10,556 bases of DNA from Alphaproteobacteria bacterium (GCA_016763095.1 JAESUK010000049.1:1-10556), one strand, 5' to 3'; counted from the first letter of the stretch, positions 1-6,809 are shown. The notes: a model not told the origin generated them from the sequence alone. Translations and numbers: made by a program.

Positions 1-97
1 AGCGCAAGCCATCTTCATCATATAATTTGTAAGGTTTATCTTTTGATTTTGCATTACGGGCTTCAGTTTCACTAAGCTTTCTAATGAGTTTAGGCAT
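1..97 (-). CDS. Tyrosine integrase, N-terminal fragment (cut by window edge)
   Basis: Only the first 32 codons are inside the window; the gene continues past the left edge. The visible protein starts MPKLIRKLSETEARNAK and continues SKDKPYKLYDEDGLR. This matches the start of the DUF4102 arm-DNA-binding domain of P4-type tyrosine recombinases, whose family pattern is a short helix followed by A(K/R)xxxKxYKLxDxxGL. Such enzymes insert and excise genomic islands and prophages, usually at tRNA genes. The ATG start is well supported: a strong Shine-Dalgarno AGGAGG (revcomp of 103-108) lies 5 nt upstream. The gene is transcribed away from the tRNA-fMet gene whose 3' end lies 175 bp upstream, the usual layout of an island edge. 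The catalytic domain (R..HxxR..Y) is not visible, so whether the enzyme is intact cannot be judged. Family assignment rests on the N-terminus alone. Confidence 0.8.
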   Translation of the reverse strand, partial: MPKLIRKLSETEARNAKSKDKPYKLYDEDGLR

Positions 98-110
98 GCT
101 TGCCTCCTTT

Positions 111-147
111 TAAGGTACAGAGTTTAAAAAAACGTATCTGTACCTTA
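111..147. repeat. Inverted repeat TAAGGTACAG...CTGTACCTTA upstream of integrase
   Basis: TAAGGTACAG at 111-120 and CTGTACCTTA at 138-147 form a perfect 10-bp inverted repeat with a 17-nt spacer. A further CTGTAC copy follows in direct orientation at 150-155, 12 bp after the one at 138. The left arm abuts the integrase Shine-Dalgarno. The arrangement could be an operator controlling integrase expression or integrase/excisionase binding sites; the sequence does not tell these apart. Confidence 0.55.
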
Positions 148-187
148 TCCTGTACTTTAAAAAATAATGAAAGTAGTAATTTTGCGC

Positions 188-265
188 TGGATTGTATCGG
201 ACAAACAAAGCTGTATATAACTTATATAACAATAAGTTAGTGGATTATATTGGACTGTATAGGAT
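188..265 (+). repeat. Three imperfect direct repeats TGGAYTRTATNGGAY
   Basis: TGGATTGTATCGGAC (188-202), TGGATTATATTGGAC (241-255) and TGGACTGTATAGGAT (251-265) share 12 to 13 of 15 positions with the first copy. The last two overlap by 5 bp. A related CTGTATATAAC lies at 211-221. Short iterated repeats beside a tRNA-borne attachment site are typical of integrase arm-type sites. This function is inferred from position. Confidence 0.5.
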
Positions 266-272
266 GGTCTAT

Positions 273-349
<77 letters not shown>

Positions 350-359
350 CCAATAAGAA

Positions 360-419
360 ACGAACTGGGATAAATCTTCTTCAGTTCGTGAAGTGATTGG
401 AGGTATAGCCCCTCCAATC
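360..419. repeat. Two inverted repeats upstream of tRNA-fMet
   Basis: ACGAACTG (360-367) pairs with CAGTTCGT (382-389), 8 bp with a 14-nt loop. GATTGGAGG (395-403) pairs with CCTCCAATC (411-419), 9 bp with a 7-nt loop. Neither is followed by a T-run on either strand, so they do not look like classic intrinsic terminators. They lie upstream of the tRNA in its direction of transcription and could belong to its leader or to termination of the nhaD operon; the role is unknown. Confidence 0.5.
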
Positions 420-439
420 GTAAAATGCAAGTCTTCCGC

Positions 440-474
440 CTAAAATAATATAAACTTATTTTAGCAAACGCTAA
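440..474 (-). terminator. Candidate weak terminator after nhaD
   Basis: CTAAAATAA (440-448) pairs perfectly with TTATTTTAG (456-464), 9 bp with a 7-nt loop. It overlaps a second small hairpin, TTAGC/GCTAA (461-474), directly after the nhaD stop codon. The stems are AT-rich and there is no clean T-tract, so termination efficiency is doubtful. The position right after the last gene of a probable operon is the main support. Confidence 0.35.
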
Positions 475-476
475 AC

Positions 477-1871
477 TTAGCCATTTACAAGGTAATGCGT
501 GGCAATTGCCGCCGCATATCCAAGTGCAATAACGGGTGCCCACTTAAGATGTGCAAAGAACGTGTATTGCCCCTTTGCTGTCCCCATGAGCGCCACACCT
601 GCCGCCGAGCCAATAGAGAGTAATGACCCCCCTACACCCGTTGTGAGGGTAATGAGAAGCCATTGAAAGTGATCCATCTCAGGGTTCATTGTAAGAACAG
701 CAAACATTACGGGGATGTTATCAATTAATGCGGAAACAACCCCAAGAACAATGTTGGTTTTATCTGCACCCCAACCACCATACATGGCATCAGAGGCAAG
801 CTCCATAAACCCTAGGTAGGCCAAGCCTCCAACACTGAAGATCACGCCGAAGAAGAAGAGCAACGTATCCCACTCAGCAGATTGAACTTTTTCAATAATA
901 TCCAGAACATCTTCTTTCGGACCAGTTTTTGTCAAGACATAAGATGCCATCATCAAAATAGACATCCCTGTCATCATCCCCAAAAATGGAGGTAGCCCCA
1001 AGAATTGTTCAAACCCAATCGCCATTGCAATGGTCATTAAACCAAGGGCAATAAATGTCTTCGCTCCACGTTTCATGGTTTCATCTTTGCTTAGCGCCTC
1101 AGGTTTTCCGCCTGGGACAAAGAAGCTCATGATCGTGGACGGAACTAAGAAGCACACAAGTGCAGGGAAGAACAGCGCGAAGAATTCAAAGAACCCGACA
1201 TGTCCAGCTTGCCAGACCATAAGTGTTGTAATGTCTCCAAACGGAGAGAACGCTCCACCTGCATTGGCTGCACAGACAATGTTAATACAAGCAAGCGCCA
1301 CAAATTTAGGCGTGTTTTTACCGACCGCCATCACAACAGCACCCAATACAAGTGCGGTTGTAAGGTTGTCCGCAATCGGGGAAAGGCAAAATGCCAAGAT
1401 CCCTGTTACCCAGAATAATTGGCGCATGGATAGACCTGCTTGAACAAGTTTTCCACGTAACGCACCAAACACGTTACGTTCCTCCATTGCAGCGATATAG
1501 GTCATCGCAGCCAATAAAAACAGCATGAGAGAGCTATATTCTTCTAACCCACTTAATACTGCGTGATTCAGTTCTTCATGTTCGATACCGTTTTTCTTGG
1601 CAAGCAACGCAACGAACACCCAGATTAAGCCCGCCCCCAGCATGACGGGTTTTGATTTTTTCAAATGCGAGAGCTCTTCAGTTAAAACAGCCAAATATGA
1701 AATAATAAAAAATGCAACACATGATAGCGCCAATATCGTAGACGTAACACTCCCGCCCTGCGGAGTTTTAAGAACAGCTTCACTTGCAAAAGATGGCACG
1801 ACCACGAACAAGCATAAAATAGTTGCGCTTATCATTCCCCATATTGCTTTTTTAGGTATATTTCTTTGCAT
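477..1871 (-). CDS. nhaD: NhaD-type Na+/H+ antiporter
   Basis: 464 aa, a polytopic inner-membrane protein of the NhaD family (ion transporter superfamily), expected to exchange cytoplasmic Na+ (or Li+) for external H+. Visible family blocks are SPIADNLTTALV (164-175), NAGGAFSPFGDITTLMVW (203-220), EWDTLLFFFGVIF (333-345), ALIDNIPV (381-388) and GVGGSLLSIGSAAG (412-425). The paired, acidic-residue-containing repeats are typical of this fold. The N-terminus resembles a signal peptide: basic MQRNIPKK, a hydrophobic stretch at 10-27, then PSFASEA as a possible cleavage site near 29. About a dozen hydrophobic segments follow. Length is usual for the family. The ATG is preceded by AAGGA (revcomp of 1877-1881) at 5 nt. 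It lies 18 bp after the upstream small membrane gene, and with mutL these probably form one operon. NhaD proteins are frequent in marine and saline-adapted bacteria. Confidence 0.92.
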   Translation of the reverse strand: MQRNIPKKAIWGMISATILCLFVVVPSFASEAVLKTPQGGSVTSTILALSCVAFFIISYLAVLTEELSHLKKSKPVMLGAGLIWVFVALLAKKNGIEHEELNHAVLSGLEEYSSLMLFLLAAMTYIAAMEERNVFGALRGKLVQAGLSMRQLFWVTGILAFCLSPIADNLTTALVLGAVVMAVGKNTPKFVALACINIVCAANAGGAFSPFGDITTLMVWQAGHVGFFEFFALFFPALVCFLVPSTIMSFFVPGGKPEALSKDETMKRGAKTFIALGLMTIAMAIGFEQFLGLPPFLGMMTGMSILMMASYVLTKTGPKEDVLDIIEKVQSAEWDTLLFFFGVIFSVGGLAYLGFMELASDAMYGGWGADKTNIVLGVVSALIDNIPVMFAVLTMNPEMDHFQWLLITLTTGVGGSLLSIGSAAGVALMGTAKGQYTFFAHLKWAPVIALGYAAAIATHYLVNG

Positions 1872-1889
1872 TTTATTCCTTATACTTTC

Positions 1890-2381
1890 TTACATTCTAC
1901 GTTCATAACCCGCGCTACCATATCCACTCCAAATCCTTGCAATTAAATAAAGGACAGATGGACCAAGCGTAACAAGTCCTATTTTTATAACTAAACCAAG
2001 ATTATCTTTAATCGTCTGCTTCATCACAGATTCCATTTCAGCCTCAGACACAGCGCCCGTCGACATGATTTGATCCGTATATGCCGTAAGCGTGGATTGA
2101 TCTGCTTTTATATAAAAAATGATTGAGCCAATAACAAGACCAATCACAAAGAAACTTGAAAAATTCCAGATTGTTTTAATAACGTGTACGGCGTGACTTT
2201 TCCCAAACGGATCATCAACATATTTTGTTTTCAGAAAGTACGCCCAGAACAACACGACCATAAACAGGATCGCCCCGAATATTTGCAAACCAAACGACGG
2301 AATGATTTGAAATATAACAGAGAAAATAAGCAGACGGTAAAGATTTTTAATGTCTTTAAGCTCTTTCAAATTTTCAACCAT
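1890..2381 (-). CDS. Small integral membrane protein, unknown function (possibly DUF4870-like)
   Basis: 163 aa, no function recognised. Hydrophobic segments lie at about 15-50 (long enough for two helices), 72-91 and 128-150. A polar stretch at 92-127, rich in acidic residues and Gln/Thr, separates the last two, and the C-terminus ends with Tyr, Gly and Arg residues. The segment YVDDPFGKSHAVHVIKTIW (54-72), followed by a helix, resembles the core of small DUF4870/Tic20-like membrane proteins, where a xSHxxW pattern precedes a transmembrane helix; this is a weak resemblance only. The start lies 3 bp after the mutL stop, with GGGAG inside the mutL end about 10 nt upstream, so translation is probably coupled to mutL. 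It is followed 18 bp later by nhaD. Co-expression with an ion antiporter is suggestive but does not define a role. Confidence 0.75.
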   Translation of the reverse strand: MVENLKELKDIKNLYRLLIFSVIFQIIPSFGLQIFGAILFMVVLFWAYFLKTKYVDDPFGKSHAVHVIKTIWNFSSFFVIGLVIGSIIFYIKADQSTLTAYTDQIMSTGAVSEAEMESVMKQTIKDNLGLVIKIGLVTLGPSVLYLIARIWSGYGSAGYERRM

Positions 2382-2384
2382 GGA

Positions 2385-4217
2385 TTAATGTCTCCCGAAT
2401 AGACTTTCGATTTCGTCCAAGGATAATTCAATATAGGTGGGTCGTCCATGATTACATTGACCAGAAACAGGCGTTTCTTCCATTTGGCGCAATAATGCGT
2501 TCATTTCTTCAACTGTTAAGCGCCGACCAGATCTAACAGATCCGTGGCATGCCATCGTAGACAACACTGCATTAATACGTTCCTCCAAGCCTGTGATCTC
2601 ACCATGCTCTTCAATCTCATCGACCAAATCACGAATAAGTTTTTGTGGATCGGCTTTTCCGAGCAATAAAACAGGCATTGCTTGTACTGCGATCGCGCCA
2701 CTACCGAATGGCTCTATGACTAACCCCAATTTTTTTAGATTCTCGGATTGATCTAATATTTTACTGATCACGGTATCGTCCAAATCAATAATTTCAGGTG
2801 ATAACAGCCCCTGACTTTCAATGCAACCGTTTCCGTCTTCCATTTGTGTTTTAAATTTCTCATAGACAAGACGTTCATGCGCGGCATGTTGATCCACCAC
2901 AACCATCCCTTTTGCCGTTTGTGCCACAATATAGCATTCATGCAACTGCGCGCGTGCCGCACCCAATGGATATTGCGATAAATCTTGTTCTTGTGATTGT
3001 TGTTCAGGTGCATATTCGTGGCGCGCCGACGGGATTGGCTCGTACGCTCCATATGTTTTCTCCGCCAAAGTCCCGTACGCTGTACCCGACCTTCCTCCAC
3101 CATATGATGATGTACGTGCCCAAGGCAATGCTGGAGATTGCTGTCCGTTCATCTGTTCTTGTCTATGCTGTTGAAGCTTTCCAAGCGCGTATTCAGATAC
3201 GGTTGATGATGTTTGATGTCCTTCACGTTGAATCGCGTGACGGAGTGCACTTACAATTAAACCACGTACAATGGCGGGGTCTTTAAAGCGGACTTCTGTT
3301 TTTGCGGGATGTACGTTTACGTCAACATCGCGTTGTGGCAACTCAACAAATAGGACAGCCATTGGATAGCGATCTCGCGCCAATACATCCATGTATCCCG
3401 CGCGCATTGCTCCACCCAAAAGCTTATCTTTTACGGGACGACCATTTACAAACAAATATTGATGTTGTGCGTTCCCACGGTGAAGTGTTGGAAGACCAGC
3501 AAACCCTGTGAGCTTAATTCCTTCTCTTTCCGCATCAATAATCATCGCATTTCCAGAGAAATCTTTGCCTATCACCTGACCAATACGTTCAAGTTGGCAG
3601 TTAAACAGTTCTGCGTCAGATGGAGGAACAGATAAAACCGTCTTACCATTATTCATTAAGCGAAAACCTATATGAGGATAGGCAAGCGTTAGTCGGATAA
3701 TGGTGTCTTTCACTGCCGAATATTCCGCTTGATCGCTTTTTAAGAATTTGAGGCGCGCAGGTGTGGCATAGAACAAATCTTTAATTGTGACGGTTGTACC
3801 TTCTGGATGTGCCGTCGGGCGTGGCTCTGATTTTTTTCCGCCTTCTATAATAATTTCCCATGCATCGGTCTCACCTTTTGGACAGGTGGAAATGCTCATA
3901 CGGCTGACCGCGCCAATTGAGGGCATTGCCTCACCACGAAACCCTAGCGTATTAATGGCAAGCAAGTCTTCGTCTGGAAGCTTTGATGTTGCATGACGGT
4001 CAAGGCACGCAATAAGGTCGTCCTTGCCCATACCTTGTCCATTATCACGCACAGAGATCAGGCTTTTCCCGCCTTCACGGATATCAATATCAATGCGGGT
4101 TGCGCCTGCGTCTATTGAATTTTCGACAAGCTCTTTCACCGCTGCAGCTGGGCGTTCAATAACTTCCCCTGCCGCGATTTGGTTGATCAGCGTTTCTGGT
4201 AAATGTCTAATTTGCAT
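2385..4217 (-). CDS. mutL: DNA mismatch repair protein MutL (endonuclease type)
   Basis: 610 aa, about the family's usual length. MutL couples mismatch recognition by MutS to strand nicking and excision. The N-terminal GHKL ATPase is complete: ELVENSIDAGA (29-39, catalytic Glu29 and Mg-binding Asn33), DNGQGM (58-63), GFRGEA (92-97), and NVHPAKTEVRF (301-311) ending the transducer domain. A polar Gln/Ser/Gly linker covers about 332-418. The C-terminal dimerisation domain carries the metal-dependent nuclease motif DQHAAHERLVYE (442-453, fitting DQHA-x2-E-x4-E), plus ACHGSVR (556-562) and CNHGRPT (588-594). MutL with this motif nicks DNA itself, so repair here is expected to be independent of MutH and Dam. 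The start gives the canonical N-terminus MQIRHLPETLINQIAAGEV; an in-frame TAG lies 12 nt upstream, and the Shine-Dalgarno is weak (GAG at 7 nt). It is first gene of a probable operon with the small membrane gene and nhaD. Confidence 0.97.
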   Translation of the reverse strand: MQIRHLPETLINQIAAGEVIERPAAAVKELVENSIDAGATRIDIDIREGGKSLISVRDNGQGMGKDDLIACLDRHATSKLPDEDLLAINTLGFRGEAMPSIGAVSRMSISTCPKGETDAWEIIIEGGKKSEPRPTAHPEGTTVTIKDLFYATPARLKFLKSDQAEYSAVKDTIIRLTLAYPHIGFRLMNNGKTVLSVPPSDAELFNCQLERIGQVIGKDFSGNAMIIDAEREGIKLTGFAGLPTLHRGNAQHQYLFVNGRPVKDKLLGGAMRAGYMDVLARDRYPMAVLFVELPQRDVDVNVHPAKTEVRFKDPAIVRGLIVSALRHAIQREGHQTSSTVSEYALGKLQQHRQEQMNGQQSPALPWARTSSYGGGRSGTAYGTLAEKTYGAYEPIPSARHEYAPEQQSQEQDLSQYPLGAARAQLHECYIVAQTAKGMVVVDQHAAHERLVYEKFKTQMEDGNGCIESQGLLSPEIIDLDDTVISKILDQSENLKKLGLVIEPFGSGAIAVQAMPVLLLGKADPQKLIRDLVDEIEEHGEITGLEERINAVLSTMACHGSVRSGRRLTVEEMNALLRQMEETPVSGQCNHGRPTYIELSLDEIESLFGRH

Positions 4218-4266
4218 GATGTTACTCTATCTGATCCCCCTCCATATTTTCAATCAATGCTCAAGC

Positions 4267-4275
4267 TTATCCACG
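4267..4275 (+). promoter_or_regulatory. Single DnaA-box-like 9-mer
   Basis: TTATCCACG matches 8 of 9 positions of the DnaA consensus TTATCCACA, in the divergent mutL / small-gene intergenic region. Only one good copy is present, so this is not an origin. It could be a DnaA-responsive site or chance. Confidence 0.25.
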
Positions 4276-4293
4276 GTTATCGGGGGCGTGTTA

Positions 4294-4322
4294 TTGACAT
4301 ATTTTTTTATGTAATATACAAA
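4294..4322 (+). promoter_or_regulatory. Candidate sigma70 promoter for the 101-aa gene
   Basis: A perfect -35 TTGACA (4294-4299) is followed by TATACA (4315-4320, 15-bp spacer) or by TACAAA (4317-4322, 17-bp spacer), each 4/6 to TATAAT. Transcription would start near 4327-4329, downstream of the first in-frame ATG (4322), which supports the internal ATG at 4349. The spacer contains ACATA-T6-TATGT, a small inverted repeat (4297-4312). Confidence 0.5.
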
Positions 4323-4348
4323 TGAATACATATAACTGGAGAGACGGC

Positions 4349-4654
4349 ATGAAGCAGCAAGAAACTATCACGATCCATAAAGCATTTGCTTGGGCTCTGG
4401 CACGAGAATTTGGAGACCTTCATGTTATTGATAACAATAAGAACGCACGAACACTTAGTGCATCAAGGTTTGTGCGGGGACTAACCACTACCGAAATGGA
4501 TACAGCACAGAACACCCTCAGTATGTATAAAACGGCAGCAAATGATCATTGTAACGCTGACAGATCACCTGACATTGGATTACCTGAAATTGTACAAGAG
4601 GTCATAGGAGAACATCTTTCCGCAGACCAAATTGTCTTTACAATTAAGTTCTAA
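4349..4654 (+). CDS. Hypothetical protein, 101 aa
   Basis: I do not recognise this protein. It begins MKQQETITIHKAFAWALARE and is soluble, with no signal peptide or membrane segment. The first 20 residues could form an amphipathic helix, the middle is polar (NNKNARTLSASRF, then a Thr-rich stretch), and the end, LPEIVQEVIGEHLSADQIVF, looks like a helix followed by a short strand. A longer reading from ATG 4322 adds 9 residues. I prefer 4349 because GGAGAG (4338-4343) sits 5 nt before it and the predicted transcript would begin after 4322. The gene is divergent from mutL and convergent with the next gene, the stop codons being 13 bp apart. No terminator is visible in that gap. A function cannot be inferred. 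Confidence 0.65.
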   Translation: MKQQETITIHKAFAWALAREFGDLHVIDNNKNARTLSASRFVRGLTTTEMDTAQNTLSMYKTAANDHCNADRSPDIGLPEIVQEVIGEHLSADQIVFTIKF

Positions 4655-4667
4655 AAAGCAACTACCT

Positions 4668-5300
4668 TTATATCATTGGTTCAGCTACAGCCACCAAAAG
4701 CGGTTCATTATTATTAGCGGCAGAGACGCCCTGATGAAGAAGCGGATCCACCGCTAGCGATGACTGCATTCCAGCAAAATTCCAGATATTCCCAGCTGTC
4801 ATTTTATACTTCACCGCATCTGGTTTTAATTTGTATGATGGCTCTTCACAAACGCCATAAATTTCCTCATCTAATTCAGCATCACTATTAGCAACCCATA
4901 AAGGAACAGGGTCATTATACGGGACAAGAATACGGCTCAACCCATCTGGGTGGAATTTTGACACTGTATTATTTGCATACACATCACCACTTTTAACACG
5001 CAGCACTGAACTCTCCGTATTATCGCCTAATAACAATACGTCGTCATATACCTGCTGTAAGGTTGTTGCATTTTCTTTAAACTCAGGGTGGTGACGCTCG
5101 TGGATTTTCAGATATTTTAACGTATCTACCGTTACAATAGTTACATTATCATTTTTAAGTTGCAAAACCGTCTTCATGAACCGTGCAAGGCGATTGTAAT
5201 CACCGACAAGATTACGCTTATGTACAATAATATTAGCTGGTTGGAAGTTCGCTTTTTTAAAAACTTCTGAGATTACACTTACTTCTTTTAGTCCCGACAC
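4668..5300 (-). CDS. Hypothetical protein, about 210 aa
   Basis: I do not recognise this protein. It reads as a globular, soluble protein with no membrane segment or signal peptide. Features include a basic stretch (VHKRNLVGDYNRLARFMK), a beta-like segment NVTIVTVDTLKYLKIH, a DDVLLLGDN segment, and a C-terminal half rich in Pro, Val, Asp and Asn. No catalytic motif stands out. The start is uncertain because no ATG lies between the upstream in-frame stop and this region. GTG at 5300 is preceded by AAGGGA (5309-5314) at 8 nt, the best ribosome-binding site; TTG at 5318 (216 aa) is the alternative. It lies just downstream of radA on the same strand but has its own TTGACA element. It is convergent with the 101-aa gene. 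An N-terminally damaged gene is possible given the lack of ATG. Confidence 0.6.
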   Translation of the reverse strand: MSGLKEVSVISEVFKKANFQPANIIVHKRNLVGDYNRLARFMKTVLQLKNDNVTIVTVDTLKYLKIHERHHPEFKENATTLQQVYDDVLLLGDNTESSVLRVKSGDVYANNTVSKFHPDGLSRILVPYNDPVPLWVANSDAELDEEIYGVCEEPSYKLKPDAVKYKMTAGNIWNFAGMQSSLAVDPLLHQGVSAANNNEPLLVAVAEPMI

Positions 5301-5334
5301 TTCGACATTCCCTTGCAACGCATTATCACTCTTT

Positions 5335-5361
5335 GTTATGGTAAATGTGTGAAGTTGTCAA
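5335..5361 (-). promoter_or_regulatory. Candidate promoter for the 210-aa gene
   Basis: On the minus strand TTGACA (5361-5356) is a perfect -35. A weak -10, CATAAC (5340-5335), follows at a 15-bp spacer and matches 4/6. Transcription would start near 5328, leaving a leader of about 28 nt to the GTG at 5300. The -10 is poor, so confidence is low. Confidence 0.35.
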
Positions 5362-5370
5362 TATTTAACG

Positions 5371-5388
5371 CACCCCAATAAACACCCC
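5371..5388. repeat. Short direct repeat after radA stop
   Basis: CACCCC occurs at 5371-5376 and 5383-5388 around AATAAA, immediately after the radA stop codon. It is not a hairpin, so radA has no visible intrinsic terminator here. Significance unknown. Confidence 0.25.
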
Positions 5389-6771
5389 CTAGAAGGCAAC
5401 CGCCTTTTTAGGTTCCATCTGAAGACGCGCGACCAAATCACTTATGTGCTTAATTGGTGCGGCTCCTTTAGGATAATCTTTTTTCTTGGATGGGTTTGTT
5501 GGACAGATTGCCTCTTTAAAGCCAAGCTTCACAGCCTCTTTTAAGCGTAAATCCATTTGCATGGTTGGACGAACTTCACCCGCCAAACCTACCTCACCGA
5601 AGAAGACAGTATCTGATGGAATCACATAACCTGTAAGCGCACTGATAAGCGCCGCAGCAATTGCCAAATCAGCTCCCGGTTCCTGAATACGCAGTCCGCC
5701 CGCAATGTTTAAATACACATCACTATCGGCAAAACATAAGCCACACCTTGCCTCCAAAACCGCCAAAAGCATTGCTAAACGCCCCATATCCCACCCAACG
5801 ACTGCGCGACGCGGCGAGGCAAAGGACGTACTTGCCACCAAGGCTTGCACCTCAACCAAAACAGGGCGCGTGCCTTCAATTGCAGCAAGAACAGCGCTTC
5901 CCGGAACATCTTCTTGACGTTGTGCCAAGGATATCTCGGATGGATTTGGCACTTCTACCAAACCCGTTTGTGCCATTTCGAAAACGCCAATTTCATCGGT
6001 TGGACCAAAACGGTTTTTAACAGCTCGTAAAATTCTAAACGGATGCCCGCGCTCTCCTTCAAAGTACAGAACCGTGTCCACCATATGTTCAAGTACACGT
6101 GGTCCTGCCAACTGACCTTCTTTGGTGACATGCCCAACAAGAAGCACACAAATCCCACGCTTTTTTCCAATACGGATTAATTCTTGGGCTGAGGTTCTGA
6201 CTTGTGTCACTGTCCCAGGGGCGCTTTCAATACTATCAATGTACATTGTTTGAATGGAATCGATGACAACAAGGTTCATGTCACCATTTTCCATTGAGGT
6301 AATGACATCCCTGACATTCCCTGTAGATGCGAGCTGTACTTTGGCATCACTTAACCCTAAACGCTCAGCACGCATACGAATTTGATCTTCCGATTCTTCC
6401 CCTGACACATACGCGCAGGTCATTCCATTTTTTGCGAGGGCACACACGGCTTGGAGCAAAATTGTAGATTTCCCAATCCCCGGATCACCACCAATAAGAA
6501 GCGCCATTCCGTCGACAAGACCGCCACCTGTTACACGATCAAACTCGGCTATTCCCGTTTTATAACGTGGCTTTGATTTTTGATTTTTTACTGTGAGATC
6601 AGAAAAATGCAATGCGCGACCTTTCTTTTGATTCACGCCTTTTGGCGGACCAGACTCAACAACTTCTTCAACAATAGTGTTCCACGCATTACAGGATTCA
6701 CATTTTCCAGCCCATTTAGAGCTGACTGCGCCACATTCCTGACAGATAAAGTTTGATTTTGATTTAGCCAT
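5389..6771 (-). CDS. radA: DNA repair protein RadA (Sms)
   Basis: 460 aa, usual length. RadA is a RecA-related hexameric ATPase that promotes branch migration and helps process recombination intermediates. Domains in order: a zinc finger (C10, C13, C24, C27); an ATPase core with Walker A GGDPGIGKST (94-103), Walker B LVVIDS (167-172), HVTKEGQLAGPRVLEH (214-229) and the RadA-specific KNRFG (252-256); and a C-terminal Lon-protease-like domain (about 285-450) with GGLRIQEPGADLA (358-370) and FGEVGLAGEVRP (391-402). In that domain the position of the Lon catalytic Ser is Ala (PGADLA), as in RadA generally, so no peptidase activity is expected. The ATG gives the standard MAK start, though its Shine-Dalgarno is weak. 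It is divergent from rlmJ with 38 bp between the start codons, so its promoter probably overlaps the rlmJ 5' end. Confidence 0.97.
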   Translation of the reverse strand: MAKSKSNFICQECGAVSSKWAGKCESCNAWNTIVEEVVESGPPKGVNQKKGRALHFSDLTVKNQKSKPRYKTGIAEFDRVTGGGLVDGMALLIGGDPGIGKSTILLQAVCALAKNGMTCAYVSGEESEDQIRMRAERLGLSDAKVQLASTGNVRDVITSMENGDMNLVVIDSIQTMYIDSIESAPGTVTQVRTSAQELIRIGKKRGICVLLVGHVTKEGQLAGPRVLEHMVDTVLYFEGERGHPFRILRAVKNRFGPTDEIGVFEMAQTGLVEVPNPSEISLAQRQEDVPGSAVLAAIEGTRPVLVEVQALVASTSFASPRRAVVGWDMGRLAMLLAVLEARCGLCFADSDVYLNIAGGLRIQEPGADLAIAAALISALTGYVIPSDTVFFGEVGLAGEVRPTMQMDLRLKEAVKLGFKEAICPTNPSKKKDYPKGAAPIKHISDLVARLQMEPKKAVAF

Positions 6772-6809
6772 GCTTGAACTCTAACAAATTACGTTTAGAG
6801 TGTCTTCCC

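Larger units (their letters stand above)
98..272. other. Probable attachment-site region between integrase and tRNA-fMet
   Basis: No gene is visible here. The stretch is AT-rich and lies between the integrase start and the CCA end of tRNA-fMet. It holds several copies of a CTGTAY-like motif, one inverted pair, and three copies of TGGAYTRTATNGGAY (listed separately). By position it should contain the integrase promoter and arm-type binding sites, with the crossover core expected in or next to the tRNA 3' end. The core repeat cannot be fixed because the other end of the element is outside the window. Confidence 0.5.

Noticed and set aside
395..430. Possible tRNA-fMet promoter on the minus strand (TTGCAT, 17 bp, TATACC)
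   Set aside because: Each element matches only 3-4 of 6 positions and the -10 falls within a perfect hairpin; too weak to annotate.
1030..1443. Plus-strand open frame of 137 codons inside nhaD
   Set aside because: Antisense shadow of a clearly conserved antiporter gene; no ribosome-binding site or family resemblance.
2912..3286. Plus-strand open frame of 124 codons opposite mutL
   Set aside because: It lies over the mutL linker and transducer domain; antisense shadow.
6774..6809. TTG start extending RlmJ by 12 residues
   Set aside because: It starts 2 bp from the radA ATG and adds residues absent from the family; ATG 6810 matches the family N-terminus.
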